Shown here piece by piece: positions 1 through 8,655 of a stretch of 64,000 bases of DNA. The DNA is taken from NCBI GenBank assembly GCA_965213775.1, contig CBDCAC010000001.1, positions 310,001-374,000 of the forward strand, in the 5' to 3' direction. The notes under the pieces are model-generated. The model ran no database searches, was not told the DNA's origin, and worked only from the letters and a program-made list of their open reading frames with translations. Every line of letters starts with the position of its first letter. The stretch's first letter is position 1. This DNA comes from Lichenicoccus sp965213775 (GTDB taxonomy: Bacteria > Pseudomonadota > Alphaproteobacteria > Acetobacterales > Acetobacteraceae). Made by a program: the position numbers and the translations under genes.

Positions 1-2481
1 GCCGACCCTAGTCAGCTACCGCCTGGCTTCATTCTCGACGGCTCGATCAACTCCGCCGGGAGCAATCTCTCCCCGGCCGCACTGCAAGCCCTCCATTCCC
101 AAGCGGCCCAGTCTGAAGCCGCGAGTGTTCGGCCAGCTCAGGGGGCCAGTGACGACGTCCTTCTGGCCGCTCCCGGACCCTACGCAACGGCGAGCGACGA
201 CAAGCTCCTGGCTGCTCCGGGGCCGTCTGGCGATCAGCTCCATTCCCAGGCTGCCCAGTCTGGAGCGACGAAGCTTCGGCCTACCGCGCCTAACCCCTTC
301 GACCAATTTGACACGCCAGCACAGCCGCGCGGCGCCAACCCTTTTGACCAGTTTGATACACCTGCGGCCTCGACGAGATCTCTGTCGGCCCTTCCGGCTG
401 GCTTCACGCTTGACGCAGCGCCCTCCGATCCAGGCTACGCGCAGCGGCTCGGCGGGATTGTCGGACGGGGCCTGATCGATGGCGCAACGGGCCTCATCGG
501 CACCGCGCAGGCGGCCGGCCGGTTCGTGGAGGCGCATACGCCACGTCTTCCCGGCATCAGCGCGCTTGATGATCGGCTCGACGCTGTTCCGGTCCAGCAG
601 ATGGCGGCGAACGCTGAGAACCGGTCGGGCTGGTATGCGCCTCAGCAGGCGTCAGGCAAGATCCTTGAAGGGGCCGTTGGCGGCGCTACGGGAGCGGCGC
701 TAACCGGCGGTGTCGGCGCACTGCCGCTGGTGTCCTCCGGGATCATCGGGGCCGCGCAGCCTACCGCCAAGGCTCTCGGGGCCAGTGATCAGACGGCGGA
801 CGGTATTGCGTCCGGGCTAGCACTGCTGCCAATCGCCGGAGCGGCGGCCGCTGACGCGCGCAACATCGCCGGCAATGCCGTCAAGAACGCCGTTTCTCGC
901 TCGCTGACGAAGGGAATGACGCCGGAGCAAGCTGGTCAGATCATCCTCTACAATGACGCGCTGAGGCAGACGCAGGCGGCGGCGGTCGGGGGTTCAATGA
1001 CGCCGATTGCGGCCGCCAACAGCCTCAAGGGCGACCTGGCAAACAGCATCGCCGACTACACGAGAGCTGCCCGCAGCGCCGGCTACGTCAACCCGAATGA
1101 GGCGGCCGATGTCCGGACTTCGCTGTCTCAGGCGACGTCTAACAAGAACGCGCTCTCTGACGTGCCGGCCGGAGCCTTCGCTGGTGTCAGGAGCTTGGCT
1201 TTGCCTGACGGCCACGGCGAGGCCCTACAAGGCGCGCTTCAGCAACTCGATCTCGGGTCCGGTCAAGGGTTCTATAAGAACAGCCTGGGCCCGCTTGCTC
1301 AGCTTGCCCAGCAGTCTGCCCGGCCTCTGGCCTTCGGCTCGGCTCTACTAGCCGGCGCCCACGGGGACCTCCTTCATGCCGCCGAGCTGGCGGGGGCAGG
1401 CATCCTTGGACACGGAACGCCACTGGCTGCTGTTGCGGGGAAGTTCGGCCAGGCTGCGGACGCGCTGTTCGGAACCTCGCTGACGCCCGCTGAAGCGCAA
1501 TACCTTGGGGCGCAGCAGATCGTGGCGCGGGCGGGTTACCAAGTCCCTACGCGGCAGCCTCTCGACGCTCTGTCGCAGGCGACCGCACAGGCCCAGCGGG
1601 AAGCCGCTGACCCCTACTTGGCTGCGCAGCGTCAGTTCGAGCAGTCCGGCGGGATGCAGGGAAGCCCGGTCGAAGGCCCACCTCCCGGCGGTCCTCAGCC
1701 CGCTCCACGGCCGGCGCCGGTTGTCCAGCCAGGCCCGCAAGCGCCACCGCAGGCAGCCCCGCAGACTCCCGCTGGAGTCTCAGCAGGGCCCTCTACCGCC
1801 CCGTCAGCTACCCCTGTAGCCCAGCCCGCTCAAACGCCTTCCAGCGGCCTCCAGGGCGGTCTCCCCGGCGGGGCTCTTGCCCTCGCTCAAATTATCCACC
1901 GAGACTACCACCCACAACAGTCAGCCCCAGCATTTGGCGAGATGGCCTCTGCCATCAACGACCTCGCCACTCAGGGGTCTATCCACCCGCTTCACGCCGC
2001 CGCAGCCATCAGCGGCCAGAACGTGCCTCGGCAAGTGGCCGGGCTGATTGCTGACAGGGTCGCCACGGCGCGCGGGCTGCCGTCGATCCTGACCCCGAGT
2101 GCCCCCTTCCAGGGCGCTCAGGAGGCGTTCGAGACGGCGATGCAGGGCACCGCTCAGCAGGCGACGGCTGACGTTCAGCAGGCGATGGGCGGGCCGGTGG
2201 GCGGGGCTATAACGGCTCCGAACGGGGTCCCTAATGGCACCACGAACGGCCGGCCGCCGATCCTCAACCTCCACCGCTGGCAGAATGCGGCGAACACCTA
2301 CCAGCGCCACGCGGCGATGATGGGCCTCCTTGCGCCGACACCGGGGGAGAAGCAGGCGATCAGCCAGATCGCAACCGAGCCCACAGCAGAAGGCAAGGCA
2401 GCGATACGCGACAGCTACCTAGCGGCGCACCCTGGAGCAGATGCCGGCAGGTTCACCCCGCAGCTCATGAAGGGGATCTAG
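1..2481 (+). CDS. Phage virion (DNA-ejection type) protein, 5' end beyond window
   Basis: The frame is open from the first base to the stop at 2479-2481, so about 826 residues are visible and the true start lies outside the window. The N-terminal part carries recurring short motifs: PPGFILD near residue 7 and PAGFTLD near residue 135, NPFDQFD twice (around residues 98 and 113), and LLAAPGP twice. Such PGF-LD and NPFDQFD boxes are known from large internal or ejection proteins of tailed phages. Ala/Gly-rich segments and a Pro-rich linker (around residues 555-620) follow, then a helical C-terminal region. No catalytic motif is seen. It lies in the same element as the recombinase at 6415-7953. 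A structural role is inference from motif style and context. Confidence 0.6.
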   Translation, partial: ADPSQLPPGFILDGSINSAGSNLSPAALQALHSQAAQSEAASVRPAQGASDDVLLAAPGPYATASDDKLLAAPGPSGDQLHSQAAQSGATKLRPTAPNPFDQFDTPAQPRGANPFDQFDTPAASTRSLSALPAGFTLDAAPSDPGYAQRLGGIVGRGLIDGATGLIGTAQAAGRFVEAHTPRLPGISALDDRLDAVPVQQMAANAENRSGWYAPQQASGKILEGAVGGATGAALTGGVGALPLVSSGIIGAAQPTAKALGASDQTADGIASGLALLPIAGAAAADARNIAGNAVKNAVSRSLTKGMTPEQAGQIILYNDALRQTQAAAVGGSMTPIAAANSLKGDLANSIADYTRAARSAGYVNPNEAADVRTSLSQATSNKNALSDVPAGAFAGVRSLALPDGHGEALQGALQQLDLGSGQGFYKNSLGPLAQLAQQSARPLAFGSALLAGAHGDLLHAAELAGAGILGHGTPLAAVAGKFGQAADALFGTSLTPAEAQYLGAQQIVARAGYQVPTRQPLDALSQATAQAQREAADPYLAAQRQFEQSGGMQGSPVEGPPPGGPQPAPRPAPVVQPGPQAPPQAAPQTPAGVSAGPSTAPSATPVAQPAQTPSSGLQGGLPGGALALAQIIHRDYHPQQSAPAFGEMASAINDLATQGSIHPLHAAAAISGQNVPRQVAGLIADRVATARGLPSILTPSAPFQGAQEAFETAMQGTAQQATADVQQAMGGPVGGAITAPNGVPNGTTNGRPPILNLHRWQNAANTYQRHAAMMGLLAPTPGEKQAISQIATEPTAEGKAAIRDSYLAAHPGADAGRFTPQLMKGI

Positions 2482-2547
2482 CTGGGCTCGCTGAGCCAAG
2501 GCCAGTGAAGCGCCGATCCCTCCTACACCCATTCTGAAAGCAAACCG

Positions 2548-2631
2548 ATGAGCCTCAAACAACGCCTGAGGGGTGCCCTTTGGGCTGCCGTTTGGGCGGC
2601 CATCTCCGCATCCCATGCCTTCACTCACTGA
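2548..2631 (+). other. Possible 27-codon ORF between short direct repeats
   Basis: An ATG at 2548 opens a 27-residue frame (MSLKQRLRG, then a hydrophobic Ala/Trp-rich stretch) that ends at the TGA at 2629. The 12-bp sequence TGAGCCTCAAAC occurs at 2549-2560 and again at 2629-2640, so the frame is bracketed by a direct repeat. A weak purine-rich stretch (GAAAG) precedes the ATG. A single-helix phage peptide is possible, but the frame may be chance. The rest of the gap 2482-2654 shows nothing else recognisable. Confidence 0.2.
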
Positions 2632-2654
2632 GCCTCAAACCAGAAAGGACACCA

Positions 2655-4112
2655 ATGCTTCTCGATAACGAACCGGTGCCCAGCGAGGGCGCCGATGACG
2701 CTGTCTTGGACGGGGCACCGTGTGGGCTTGCCCAGGCAGCCTTCAGGTCCCTTCAAGACACCTTCGCAGCCCGTAATCATCACCCCGGCGAGACCCACCT
2801 TGCGGCGTTGCGGGACACCCTGAAGACGATGGCTGCGATGGCTGACGGCACAGCAGCGCCCAGCGTCTTCCTAGCTTCGCTTGATCCCGGCATCGGCAAG
2901 TCATCCGCCGCAGTCGAGTTCAGCAAAGCTCTCGCGGCGTCAGCAGAGCACCGCGACGTCGGGATGCTCATCTGCGTCGGGCGGCTGGACGAGGCGCGGG
3001 CGCTGATGGGAGACCTGACAGCGGCAGGCATCGGCGGCCGGATCGCGGCACGGACGAGTGACGACACGATCAACGCCTTGTCGGAGTGTCGCGCACACGA
3101 CGCACAAGTGCTGATCGTGACCCAGCAGAAGGTCGAGAGGGAAACGAGATGGAGGGCCTTCAAGGCGGTCTCTCTGTTCCACTATCAAGGAGCACCGCGC
3201 GCCGTTCGTGTCTGGGATGAGGCGTGGATGCCGGGCACGCCTATCACGCTAGACGCTGCGGAGCTGGGGGGCCTGTTCAGCGTCGCTCAGCGGCTCAGTG
3301 GAGCGCTGTCCACGGCGCTCCAAGAATTCTTCATCGGGCTTCGACAGGCCGCTGACGGCGAGCTAGTGACCGTGCCGGACTGGACGGCGCTATCCGGGGT
3401 GGGGGAGCTGGACGTTCTCGGAGCACTGGAACAGGGCCGGGCCTCGGCCACCGACCACCACCGACTGACCGCCTCCGCATTGTTCTTCGTCGCTGGGCGG
3501 CAGGTTAGGATAACCAAGGAGCGATACTCCGCTGACGGCGAGGGTAGGGTCGTCATCAGCTACCGGGACACGCTTCCCGAGGACCTGGCTCCTCTCGTGG
3601 TCCTGGACGCCTCAATCCGCGTTCGGCAGACCTACGCTGACGCTGTCGAGTGCCGCGACGTCGTCCCGCTTAGGCAGGCAGTCAAGGACTACTCAGCGCT
3701 GACCGTCCATCTTTGGAAGACCGGCGGCAGCAAGACCGCTTTCAGGAGCAACGGAGCGGATCTTGTGGGGGGCATGGCTGCAACGATCCTGACCAAGCCG
3801 ACCGAGCGTTGGCTTGTCGTAACGCATAAGGCGGGGAAGAAGATTGCCGACGTGGATGACCAGCTCCGCCGCCTACTGCCCGACGCTGTCTTCCCGATGG
3901 TGTCGGTCATCACGTGGGGCAGTCACATGGCGACCAATGAGTACAGGGACGTCCCCAACGTCATCCTCGGGGGCACGTTGTTCATGCCCGCCTGTCACTA
4001 CCTGGCGCTGACGCACATGGCGAAGGCGCGACCCGCTGAGCTACATGGCTTCGCTCATGCGGCCGACGTGCTGAAGACGACGCACGGGGAGCACCGTAAC
4101 CTGATCCTTTAG
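2655..4112 (+). CDS. Phage/plasmid-type P-loop helicase-like ATPase
   Basis: The chosen ATG follows a good ribosome-binding site (AGAAAGGA) and gives 485 residues; the frame is open further upstream without a better site. A Walker A-type loop (DPGIGKSS) lies near residue 80, a DEA-type Walker B (VWDEA) near residue 190, and a C-terminal segment with THKAGKK and then ITWGSH resembles the nucleic-acid-binding half of superfamily 2 helicases. This order fits a DEAD-like helicase or replication ATPase. It is followed by small genes on the same strand, as in phage replication modules. The exact family is not recognised; terminase is less likely because no nuclease motif is seen. Confidence 0.5.
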   Translation: MLLDNEPVPSEGADDAVLDGAPCGLAQAAFRSLQDTFAARNHHPGETHLAALRDTLKTMAAMADGTAAPSVFLASLDPGIGKSSAAVEFSKALAASAEHRDVGMLICVGRLDEARALMGDLTAAGIGGRIAARTSDDTINALSECRAHDAQVLIVTQQKVERETRWRAFKAVSLFHYQGAPRAVRVWDEAWMPGTPITLDAAELGGLFSVAQRLSGALSTALQEFFIGLRQAADGELVTVPDWTALSGVGELDVLGALEQGRASATDHHRLTASALFFVAGRQVRITKERYSADGEGRVVISYRDTLPEDLAPLVVLDASIRVRQTYADAVECRDVVPLRQAVKDYSALTVHLWKTGGSKTAFRSNGADLVGGMAATILTKPTERWLVVTHKAGKKIADVDDQLRRLLPDAVFPMVSVITWGSHMATNEYRDVPNVILGGTLFMPACHYLALTHMAKARPAELHGFAHAADVLKTTHGEHRNLIL

Positions 4113-4163
4113 GCGGCTTGTAGGGGCCGTGTAAGGCAATCTAACGGGCCATGCTGTCTGCCG

Positions 4164-4583
4164 ATGGACCTCTACATCATCGCCTCCGCCGCGTCCTCGA
4201 TCCCGACTGCGGAGAACGTCCACACGATGTTCCCAGGGGCGAAGATCAAGCGGTGGTGCCCGGTTGCTCCGAAGCTGGCTGGCAAGGCACTGGACGCCTC
4301 GCTAATCCTGGCTGCGCTAATCGACGCTGGCGCACTGACCACGGGGACGGACTTCCTGAGCTACGCCCAGGTTGCGGCGGTCATGCCAGAGAAGGGCGGG
4401 ACGCCGAAGCCAATGGCCATGCGGGACTTCATGCGTCGCGTCGTGAAGAAGGAGGAATGGCGGGACCACATCGCGAACCTCGGCTTGATCGGGGCTTCAG
4501 AGGGCCGTGGCCAGCGGACGCCGTTGAAGGGTCTCCGTCTGGCTGAAGTTCAGGAGGCTCCCGACTGGGAAGACGCAGCCTGA
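4164..4583 (+). CDS. Hypothetical phage protein, 139 aa
   Basis: The product begins MDLYIIASA and is a mixed alpha/beta soluble protein without signal peptide or membrane segments. A basic region near residue 90 (FMRRVVKKEEW) could contact DNA. I do not recognise the family. It starts 51 bp after the helicase-like gene on the same strand and is followed by a strong inverted repeat at 4594-4650. The alternative frame at 4151-4546 has the out-of-frame residue composition typical of a shadow, so this frame was kept. Confidence 0.5.
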   Translation: MDLYIIASAASSIPTAENVHTMFPGAKIKRWCPVAPKLAGKALDASLILAALIDAGALTTGTDFLSYAQVAAVMPEKGGTPKPMAMRDFMRRVVKKEEWRDHIANLGLIGASEGRGQRTPLKGLRLAEVQEAPDWEDAA

Positions 4584-4593
4584 GAGCCGAAAC

Positions 4594-4650
4594 CGATGGG
4601 TGGCAGATCCCCATATAGAGAGCCCCTTAATGGAGATTTGCCACCCATCG
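4594..4650. repeat. Near-perfect 19-bp inverted repeat with 19-nt spacer
   Basis: The left arm 4594-4612 (CGATGGGTGGCAGATCCCC) pairs with the right arm 4632-4650 with 17 Watson-Crick pairs, one G-U and one mismatch; the spacer is AT-rich. It lies between two element genes. No T-run follows, so it does not look like an intrinsic terminator. An operator, RNA-processing or replication site is possible. Confidence 0.7.
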
Positions 4651-4690
4651 TTAAGCTGCTGATTACGTTACGATCCAAGAAGGAGAACCC

Positions 4691-5035
4691 ATGACTACGA
4701 CCATCCTAGACCACGTCCGGGCCGTCCTGGAGCGAGCCGGTTACAACATCAACGGGACCAGGGACCTCCCGCATGGTCATCAGATCCGTTGTGCCGGTGG
4801 AGAAGTGGTCTGCGCCTACACCACGGGAAAGGTGGTTCCTCAGGGGAAGAACGCGGGGGTCATCAAGGCGTTATTCGAGGCCAACCCGATGCCTAAGCAC
4901 GCTGCGGTCGCCAAGCCGAAGGCAATTGCTCCGGTTGAGAAGCCGGCGGCGGAGATAGTGGAGGAGCCGCTCGTCCCCAGGTTCCCGCCGGACTGGAGCT
5001 GGGAGCCTTGGGACGGGGTAATGGCCCCCTTTTAG
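4691..5035 (+). CDS. Hypothetical phage protein, 114 aa
   Basis: The ATG has a strong ribosome-binding site (AAGGAG, seven bases upstream). The product starts MTTTILDHVRAVLERAGY and contains a compact N-terminal unit of about 65 residues with two cysteines (IRCAGGEVVCAY), then a Lys/Pro/Ala-rich linker and an acidic, Trp-rich tail (WSWEPWDG). No family is recognised. The small size, the clear start and the position directly after the long inverted repeat suggest an early or accessory gene of the integrated element. Confidence 0.55.
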   Translation: MTTTILDHVRAVLERAGYNINGTRDLPHGHQIRCAGGEVVCAYTTGKVVPQGKNAGVIKALFEANPMPKHAAVAKPKAIAPVEKPAAEIVEEPLVPRFPPDWSWEPWDGVMAPF

Positions 5036-5048
5036 CGGGACCTTCGAT

Positions 5049-5294
5049 CTACACGGATTGCTGCGCCGGAATGTTGATGCGGAAGGTGCCGATGCGGCGA
5101 AGGAGCGAGGATCTTCCCGCCGGGATGACCTCCCACTTTCCTTCTACACCGACGCTTAGGAAGCCCAGGAACTCATTGCCCCCGCTATACACGGGCATCG
5201 CAGGTAGCAGACGTTCATCCCTGCCGGAGACAATACAAGCGTCGCCTCTGCTGACAGAAGAGGCGACCTCTATTCCGTCCACATCTGCCACCAA
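5049..5294 (-). CDS. Hypothetical protein, possibly 5'-truncated
   Basis: On the minus strand a protein-like sequence runs to a stop at 5049. Its residues look genuinely coding (alternating hydrophobic pattern, for example FLGFLSVGVEGKWEVIPAG). Coding character continues upstream of the TTG used here (INNLIGLRLPKGIG), and the frame stays open back to about 5393, but there is no ATG, GTG or TTG there with a ribosome-binding site. The gene may therefore be broken at its 5' end or start unconventionally. It converges on the 114-aa gene. Function unknown. The overlapping plus-strand frame at 5008-5397 looks like a shadow. Confidence 0.35.
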   Translation of the reverse strand: MVADVDGIEVASSVSRGDACIVSGRDERLLPAMPVYSGGNEFLGFLSVGVEGKWEVIPAGRSSLLRRIGTFRINIPAQQSV

Positions 5295-5399
5295 ACCTAT
5301 TCCTTTTGGTAGCCGCAGGCCGATTAGGTTATTGATCGCGCTGTCGGGCCACGCGCGTCCTGGAGAAGACCCACCAATCTCGATTAATCCTTGTTAAGG

Positions 5400-5715
5400 C
5401 TCCGCGCCTTGGAAAGAGTAGGAGCACCTGACGCAGATCGTGGGCTTATCGTCGCTTGGTCTAGAAACTAACAAAAACGTTCCCGGTGCAGTCTGATCAA
5501 TCGGAACACAGGCTAACTCTTCTACTCGTAACGTCACAACACCTTCCACAACTTACCCCAACATCCCGAGGGACCGACCAGCGACAGCCGCCGGAGGTTT
5601 TTCCGCCAACAAGAAGATGGTGCGTCTCAGGTCCGTTCAAGAGGGTCGCGGGTCATCTCAATGAAGCTATTGTTAAGCTCGGGATCGATGGGGCCGCTAT
5701 TCCCGTCGAACACCC
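5400..5715. other. Gap of about 315 bp without recognised gene
   Basis: This is relatively AT-rich, with short open frames on both strands that lack convincing starts or protein-like composition. No tRNA, repeat or terminator is seen. It may hold the promoter and broken 5' part of the gene that ends at 5049. Confidence 0.3.
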
Positions 5716-6339
5716 TCAAGGCGCTCTCTGAGCCCACTGCCGTAGCTCAAACTGACGCATCGAGAACTCCGAGAACTCAGTCTGTTCGAGCTTACGAAGT
5801 CCCGCTTCGACGTCCTCACTCCAGCCCGGCGGATCAAGGTCGGGGATTTGCCAGCGGTTCCTCTGGGCCGCATCACGATAGAGGGAAGCCGCACCAACCC
5901 AACAACTGCTGGCAAGGCCGCCTGTTGAAGATGCCTGGAACGTCCGCCGGACGGATCGCGCTAACCTACAAAGTGCCTCCTTCGCAGCCGAACGTTCTCC
6001 TGAGCATCGAGTGCTCATGAGTAGTCGGCTGATCGGCACCGACCGACGCAGGACAGCGACATAGGCGCGATTCTCGGCGTGAAGATGCACTTCTGCGGGA
6101 TCGCCAATCCTAAGCCAGATCTGCCATTCACGGTCCCAGAACCAGATCTGGCCTTTGCCGTCGAGGACATGGGTCACGGAGTTTGAGCAGGCCACTGTGA
6201 TCTCACGGTGGCTCATGGCCTCGTAACACCACCGGTCAAAGCCGGCCCAGAAGCGCCACCTTGGAGCAAGCGCCTCCAAGCGCTCGCGCTCTTGCTGCTC
6301 CGGAGTTCTAGGATCAGCGTCTGCTTGCGCGTCCCACAT
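5716..6339 (-). CDS. Hypothetical protein next to the integrase, ~207 aa
   Basis: I chose the ATG at 6339 (MWDAQADAD); another ATG in frame lies at 6378. The product is soluble, rich in Trp and Arg, with a central segment (QIWFWDREWQIW) that looks like a small beta structure and a charged C-terminal part (WSEDVEAGLRKLEQTEF). No family is recognised. It is downstream of the recombinase gene on the same strand (75 bp gap, or 36 bp from the earlier ATG), so it may be co-transcribed with it. The middle third has a less protein-like composition, so a frameshift or partial decay is possible. Confidence 0.45.
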   Translation of the reverse strand: MWDAQADADPRTPEQQERERLEALAPRWRFWAGFDRWCYEAMSHREITVACSNSVTHVLDGKGQIWFWDREWQIWLRIGDPAEVHLHAENRAYVAVLRRSVPISRLLMSTRCSGERSAAKEALCRLARSVRRTFQASSTGGLASSCWVGAASLYRDAAQRNRWQIPDLDPPGWSEDVEAGLRKLEQTEFSEFSMRQFELRQWAQRAP

Positions 6340-6414
6340 GGTAAATCGCCCGGTTTCGTTTCGCGTGCAGACTATCATGCTGCTCCGGAACGATCCGTTA
6401 ACGGATGCTCGCTT

Positions 6415-7953
6415 CTAGAACAGCCCCGGCGGCGGCTGAACCCTCTCCAGGTCCCGTTTAAGCCTCTTCAGCGCCTCGCCACGGGTCCCATACAGCCTCC
6501 CCGTAGTCTTCCTGGCGTGCCCCACAATGGCGTCACGGGCATCCTCAGGGATCTCAGCGTTCCGCATCTCGTCCTCCAGCCGGTGCCTGAACGAGTGGTT
6601 CGGGGCCTTCTGCGGGTCCGTGATGCCGACGACCTTCCGGACCCACTTGCCCGTTACGGTCCATGCACGGCCCCCTCTGTTGCCGTGCGGGTCAACCTTC
6701 TTGTCTGGGAAGAGCGGCCCAGCTTGGTCTGGCAGTGACCGGGCATAGTCGAGGAGCCCTTCCCGTATGAGGGCGCTGTGCATCGGCACGTTGCGCCGCT
6801 CGCCGCTCTTGACGCTCTTGCCCTCGTCATCCTCATGGACCGCAAAGAAGTCGATCCCGCCGTCCTGGCGTAGGTCGGAGACGGAGAGCTGGAAAGCCTC
6901 GCCGGCTCGCATCCCGGTGAACGCCAGTATCCAAGGGACCCACCGGAGGGACGCACGGGTCTCCTTGCGGGCCGCCTGGAGGATCTGCACAGTCTCCGCG
7001 TCGGAGTAGGGCAGACGGGTGGCGGCCTTGCTCTTAGCCAACCTGAGCTTGGCGTCGGCAGGGTTCGTCGGAATCATGCCTTCTCGGACCCCCCACTCGA
7101 ACAGGTTCCGTAGGTGCGACAGACGGTTATTGAACGTGTTGTTGGTCAGACCCGCCGCCTTCGAGGCATCCCGCCATGCTGCGAGGTCAGCTCTCGTCAC
7201 GCGGCTAGCATCGTCGTGGCCAAGGTGCGCGGCAAAGATGCTCAGGCTTGACCTGGCCTCCGCGACAGTCCTTGGCTTGACTACGGCGGTCGCCGTCCAG
7301 CCGTCGAAGAGGGACTGTAGGGAGACCTTCGGGGTGCCCTTGCGGGCGCGTAACGGTGGCTCCCAGGCTGGGAACGTCTCCAGCCGAGGGTCGGGGCTGA
7401 AGTCTCCATCGGCTTGCTTGTCCCACTGGACCAACGCTTGCCAGAGGCGGGCGGTCAGGAGCTTGCCCAGCTCCACCTTGCTGGCCGGCGTCGTGACGAC
7501 GTGCTCCGCGTCCAGCAACTCCGTCACATAGAACATAGGGAGAGGATCTGGATCGCCGGTCCTGGAGTCGATGTGCGCGTCTTCCCGCCAGCGCTCCCAC
7601 TGTAAGGCGAGCGCAGGGTCCCTCTCCCACTCTGCCAGCGTCCGCCGATACCAGACGCCAGCCAGACCATGCATCTGCCGGTGCGTCAGGGGCCGCGCGC
7701 CTGCCTTGGCAGCGTCCAGGATGTCATCAGCCCATTGGATCGCAGCCGCCATCAGGCGCTTGGCCTCTCGGATGTCCTTCGTCCCGAGCGACTGGATCAG
7801 CTCCGTTGTCCGGCCCTCAGGACGATCTAGGACGGCCGCGACCTGGACTTGAAGGGCCGCCGGGACAGCCTTCCGGAACCTGTAGGTGCCCGTCTTGGGA
7901 TGCCTCTGCGGGCTAACCATCACCTTTGAAACTCGACCCCAGCCGAACGCCAT
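6415..7953 (-). CDS. int: Tyrosine recombinase (site-specific integrase)
   Basis: This 512-residue protein has the full catalytic set of the tyrosine recombinase family: Arg349 (TGMRAGE), His453-x-x-Arg456 (HSFRH), His479 (VGHA) and the nucleophile Tyr488 (GRLYG). A SAM-like core-binding domain lies around residues 210-300. The N-terminal part (FRKAVPAALQ) resembles the DUF6538-type arm-binding region of phage and island integrases. The gene lies 88 bp from the 3' end of a tRNA-Thr gene and points away from it. It presumably integrates and excises the element that occupies the left 8 kb of the window. Confidence 0.92.
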   Translation of the reverse strand: MAFGWGRVSKVMVSPQRHPKTGTYRFRKAVPAALQVQVAAVLDRPEGRTTELIQSLGTKDIREAKRLMAAAIQWADDILDAAKAGARPLTHRQMHGLAGVWYRRTLAEWERDPALALQWERWREDAHIDSRTGDPDPLPMFYVTELLDAEHVVTTPASKVELGKLLTARLWQALVQWDKQADGDFSPDPRLETFPAWEPPLRARKGTPKVSLQSLFDGWTATAVVKPRTVAEARSSLSIFAAHLGHDDASRVTRADLAAWRDASKAAGLTNNTFNNRLSHLRNLFEWGVREGMIPTNPADAKLRLAKSKAATRLPYSDAETVQILQAARKETRASLRWVPWILAFTGMRAGEAFQLSVSDLRQDGGIDFFAVHEDDEGKSVKSGERRNVPMHSALIREGLLDYARSLPDQAGPLFPDKKVDPHGNRGGRAWTVTGKWVRKVVGITDPQKAPNHSFRHRLEDEMRNAEIPEDARDAIVGHARKTTGRLYGTRGEALKRLKRDLERVQPPPGLF

Positions 7954-8041
7954 TTGTGCCCCCTGTCTGTATCACCAGAGGGGTCCGAAGGCTATGATTT
8001 CGCTTAAACTACTGGCCTACCTAGGGTCCAGGTGGGGCCTA

Positions 8042-8085
8042 TGCCGGGTGAGGGATTTGAACCCCCGACCTTCGGTTTACAAAAC
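8042..8085. other. Probable attachment site (3' part of tRNA-Thr)
   Basis: The 3' half of the tRNA gene faces the integrase, the usual geometry of an integration crossover at a tRNA. The second att copy would lie outside the window on the left, so core length and exact boundary cannot be determined here. Confidence 0.45.
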
Positions 8086-8113
8086 CGCTGCACTACCACT
8101 GTGCTAACCCGGC
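8042..8113 (-). tRNA. tRNA-Thr (anticodon TGT)
   Basis: The reverse complement folds as a standard 72-nt cloverleaf. The acceptor stem GCCGGGT pairs with ACCCGGC, with discriminator A; the D arm is GCAC/GTGC; the anticodon loop TTTGTAA has TGT at positions 34-36; the T arm carries TTCAAAT. CCA is not encoded. Anticodon TGT reads ACA (Thr). Confidence 0.95.
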
Positions 8114-8655
8114 GACGGCAGCGGCTTAGCATCCGCCCGGGGCGCAAGTAAACGGCGCCGTTGGCGACACGGAAGAGTGGGTTGAGGAGCCCGGGGAAGC
8201 CGGCAACCTGATCTAGCGGCTGCGGTTCTCGCGCTCATAATCACAAGGACCCTCTGCTGCCTGATCTCCCGCGGCGTCGCCGGATCGACCGGCCGTGTCG
8301 CGGCCGTCACGCGCCGGATTGCCGGAAAGTAACACACGGTATGACGAGCTGCGTGAAGTTGCAGATGAGGTCTAGCTGTTCGGCGATGACACGGTCAATG
8401 CGGACGGGCTGACGCGCGAGCCGGGCGGTGCCCGACCCGTCGCGGAACGATCCCCAACGTCAACGAGGCGCTGCGCGACCTGCCACGACGGTCGAGGCCG
8501 GCCCGATCGATCGCGAACGGCTCCGGCGCGGTCATCGGCTCGACCCGAGGGTCGCGATCCGCGGTCTCCCGGACCGGCGCCGCAGGCTCGACAAGCTTTC
8601 ACGATGTCCGATACCATCAACCCCGAGGCGATGACGATGACCTCCGGAGGACACC
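8114..8655. other. 542-bp gap upstream of crtI, no recognised gene
   Basis: I find no frame with convincing protein character. Short open frames exist on both strands but have shadow-like composition. A search by eye for the PpsR motif TGT-N12-ACA found none. The only clear signal is the ribosome-binding site GGAGG at 8646-8650 for crtI. This is the junction between the integrated element with its tRNA and the photosynthesis cluster. Confidence 0.4.

Noticed and set aside
4151..4546. Alternative 131-codon frame overlapping the 139-aa gene
   Set aside because: Composition is rich in Arg/Gly/His and unlike real proteins of the element; the other frame has a better residue pattern.
8341..8655. 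PpsR operator upstream of crtI
   Set aside because: No TGT-N12-ACA or one-mismatch dyad was found by eye; the closest (TGTTCGGCGATGACA) has the wrong spacing.
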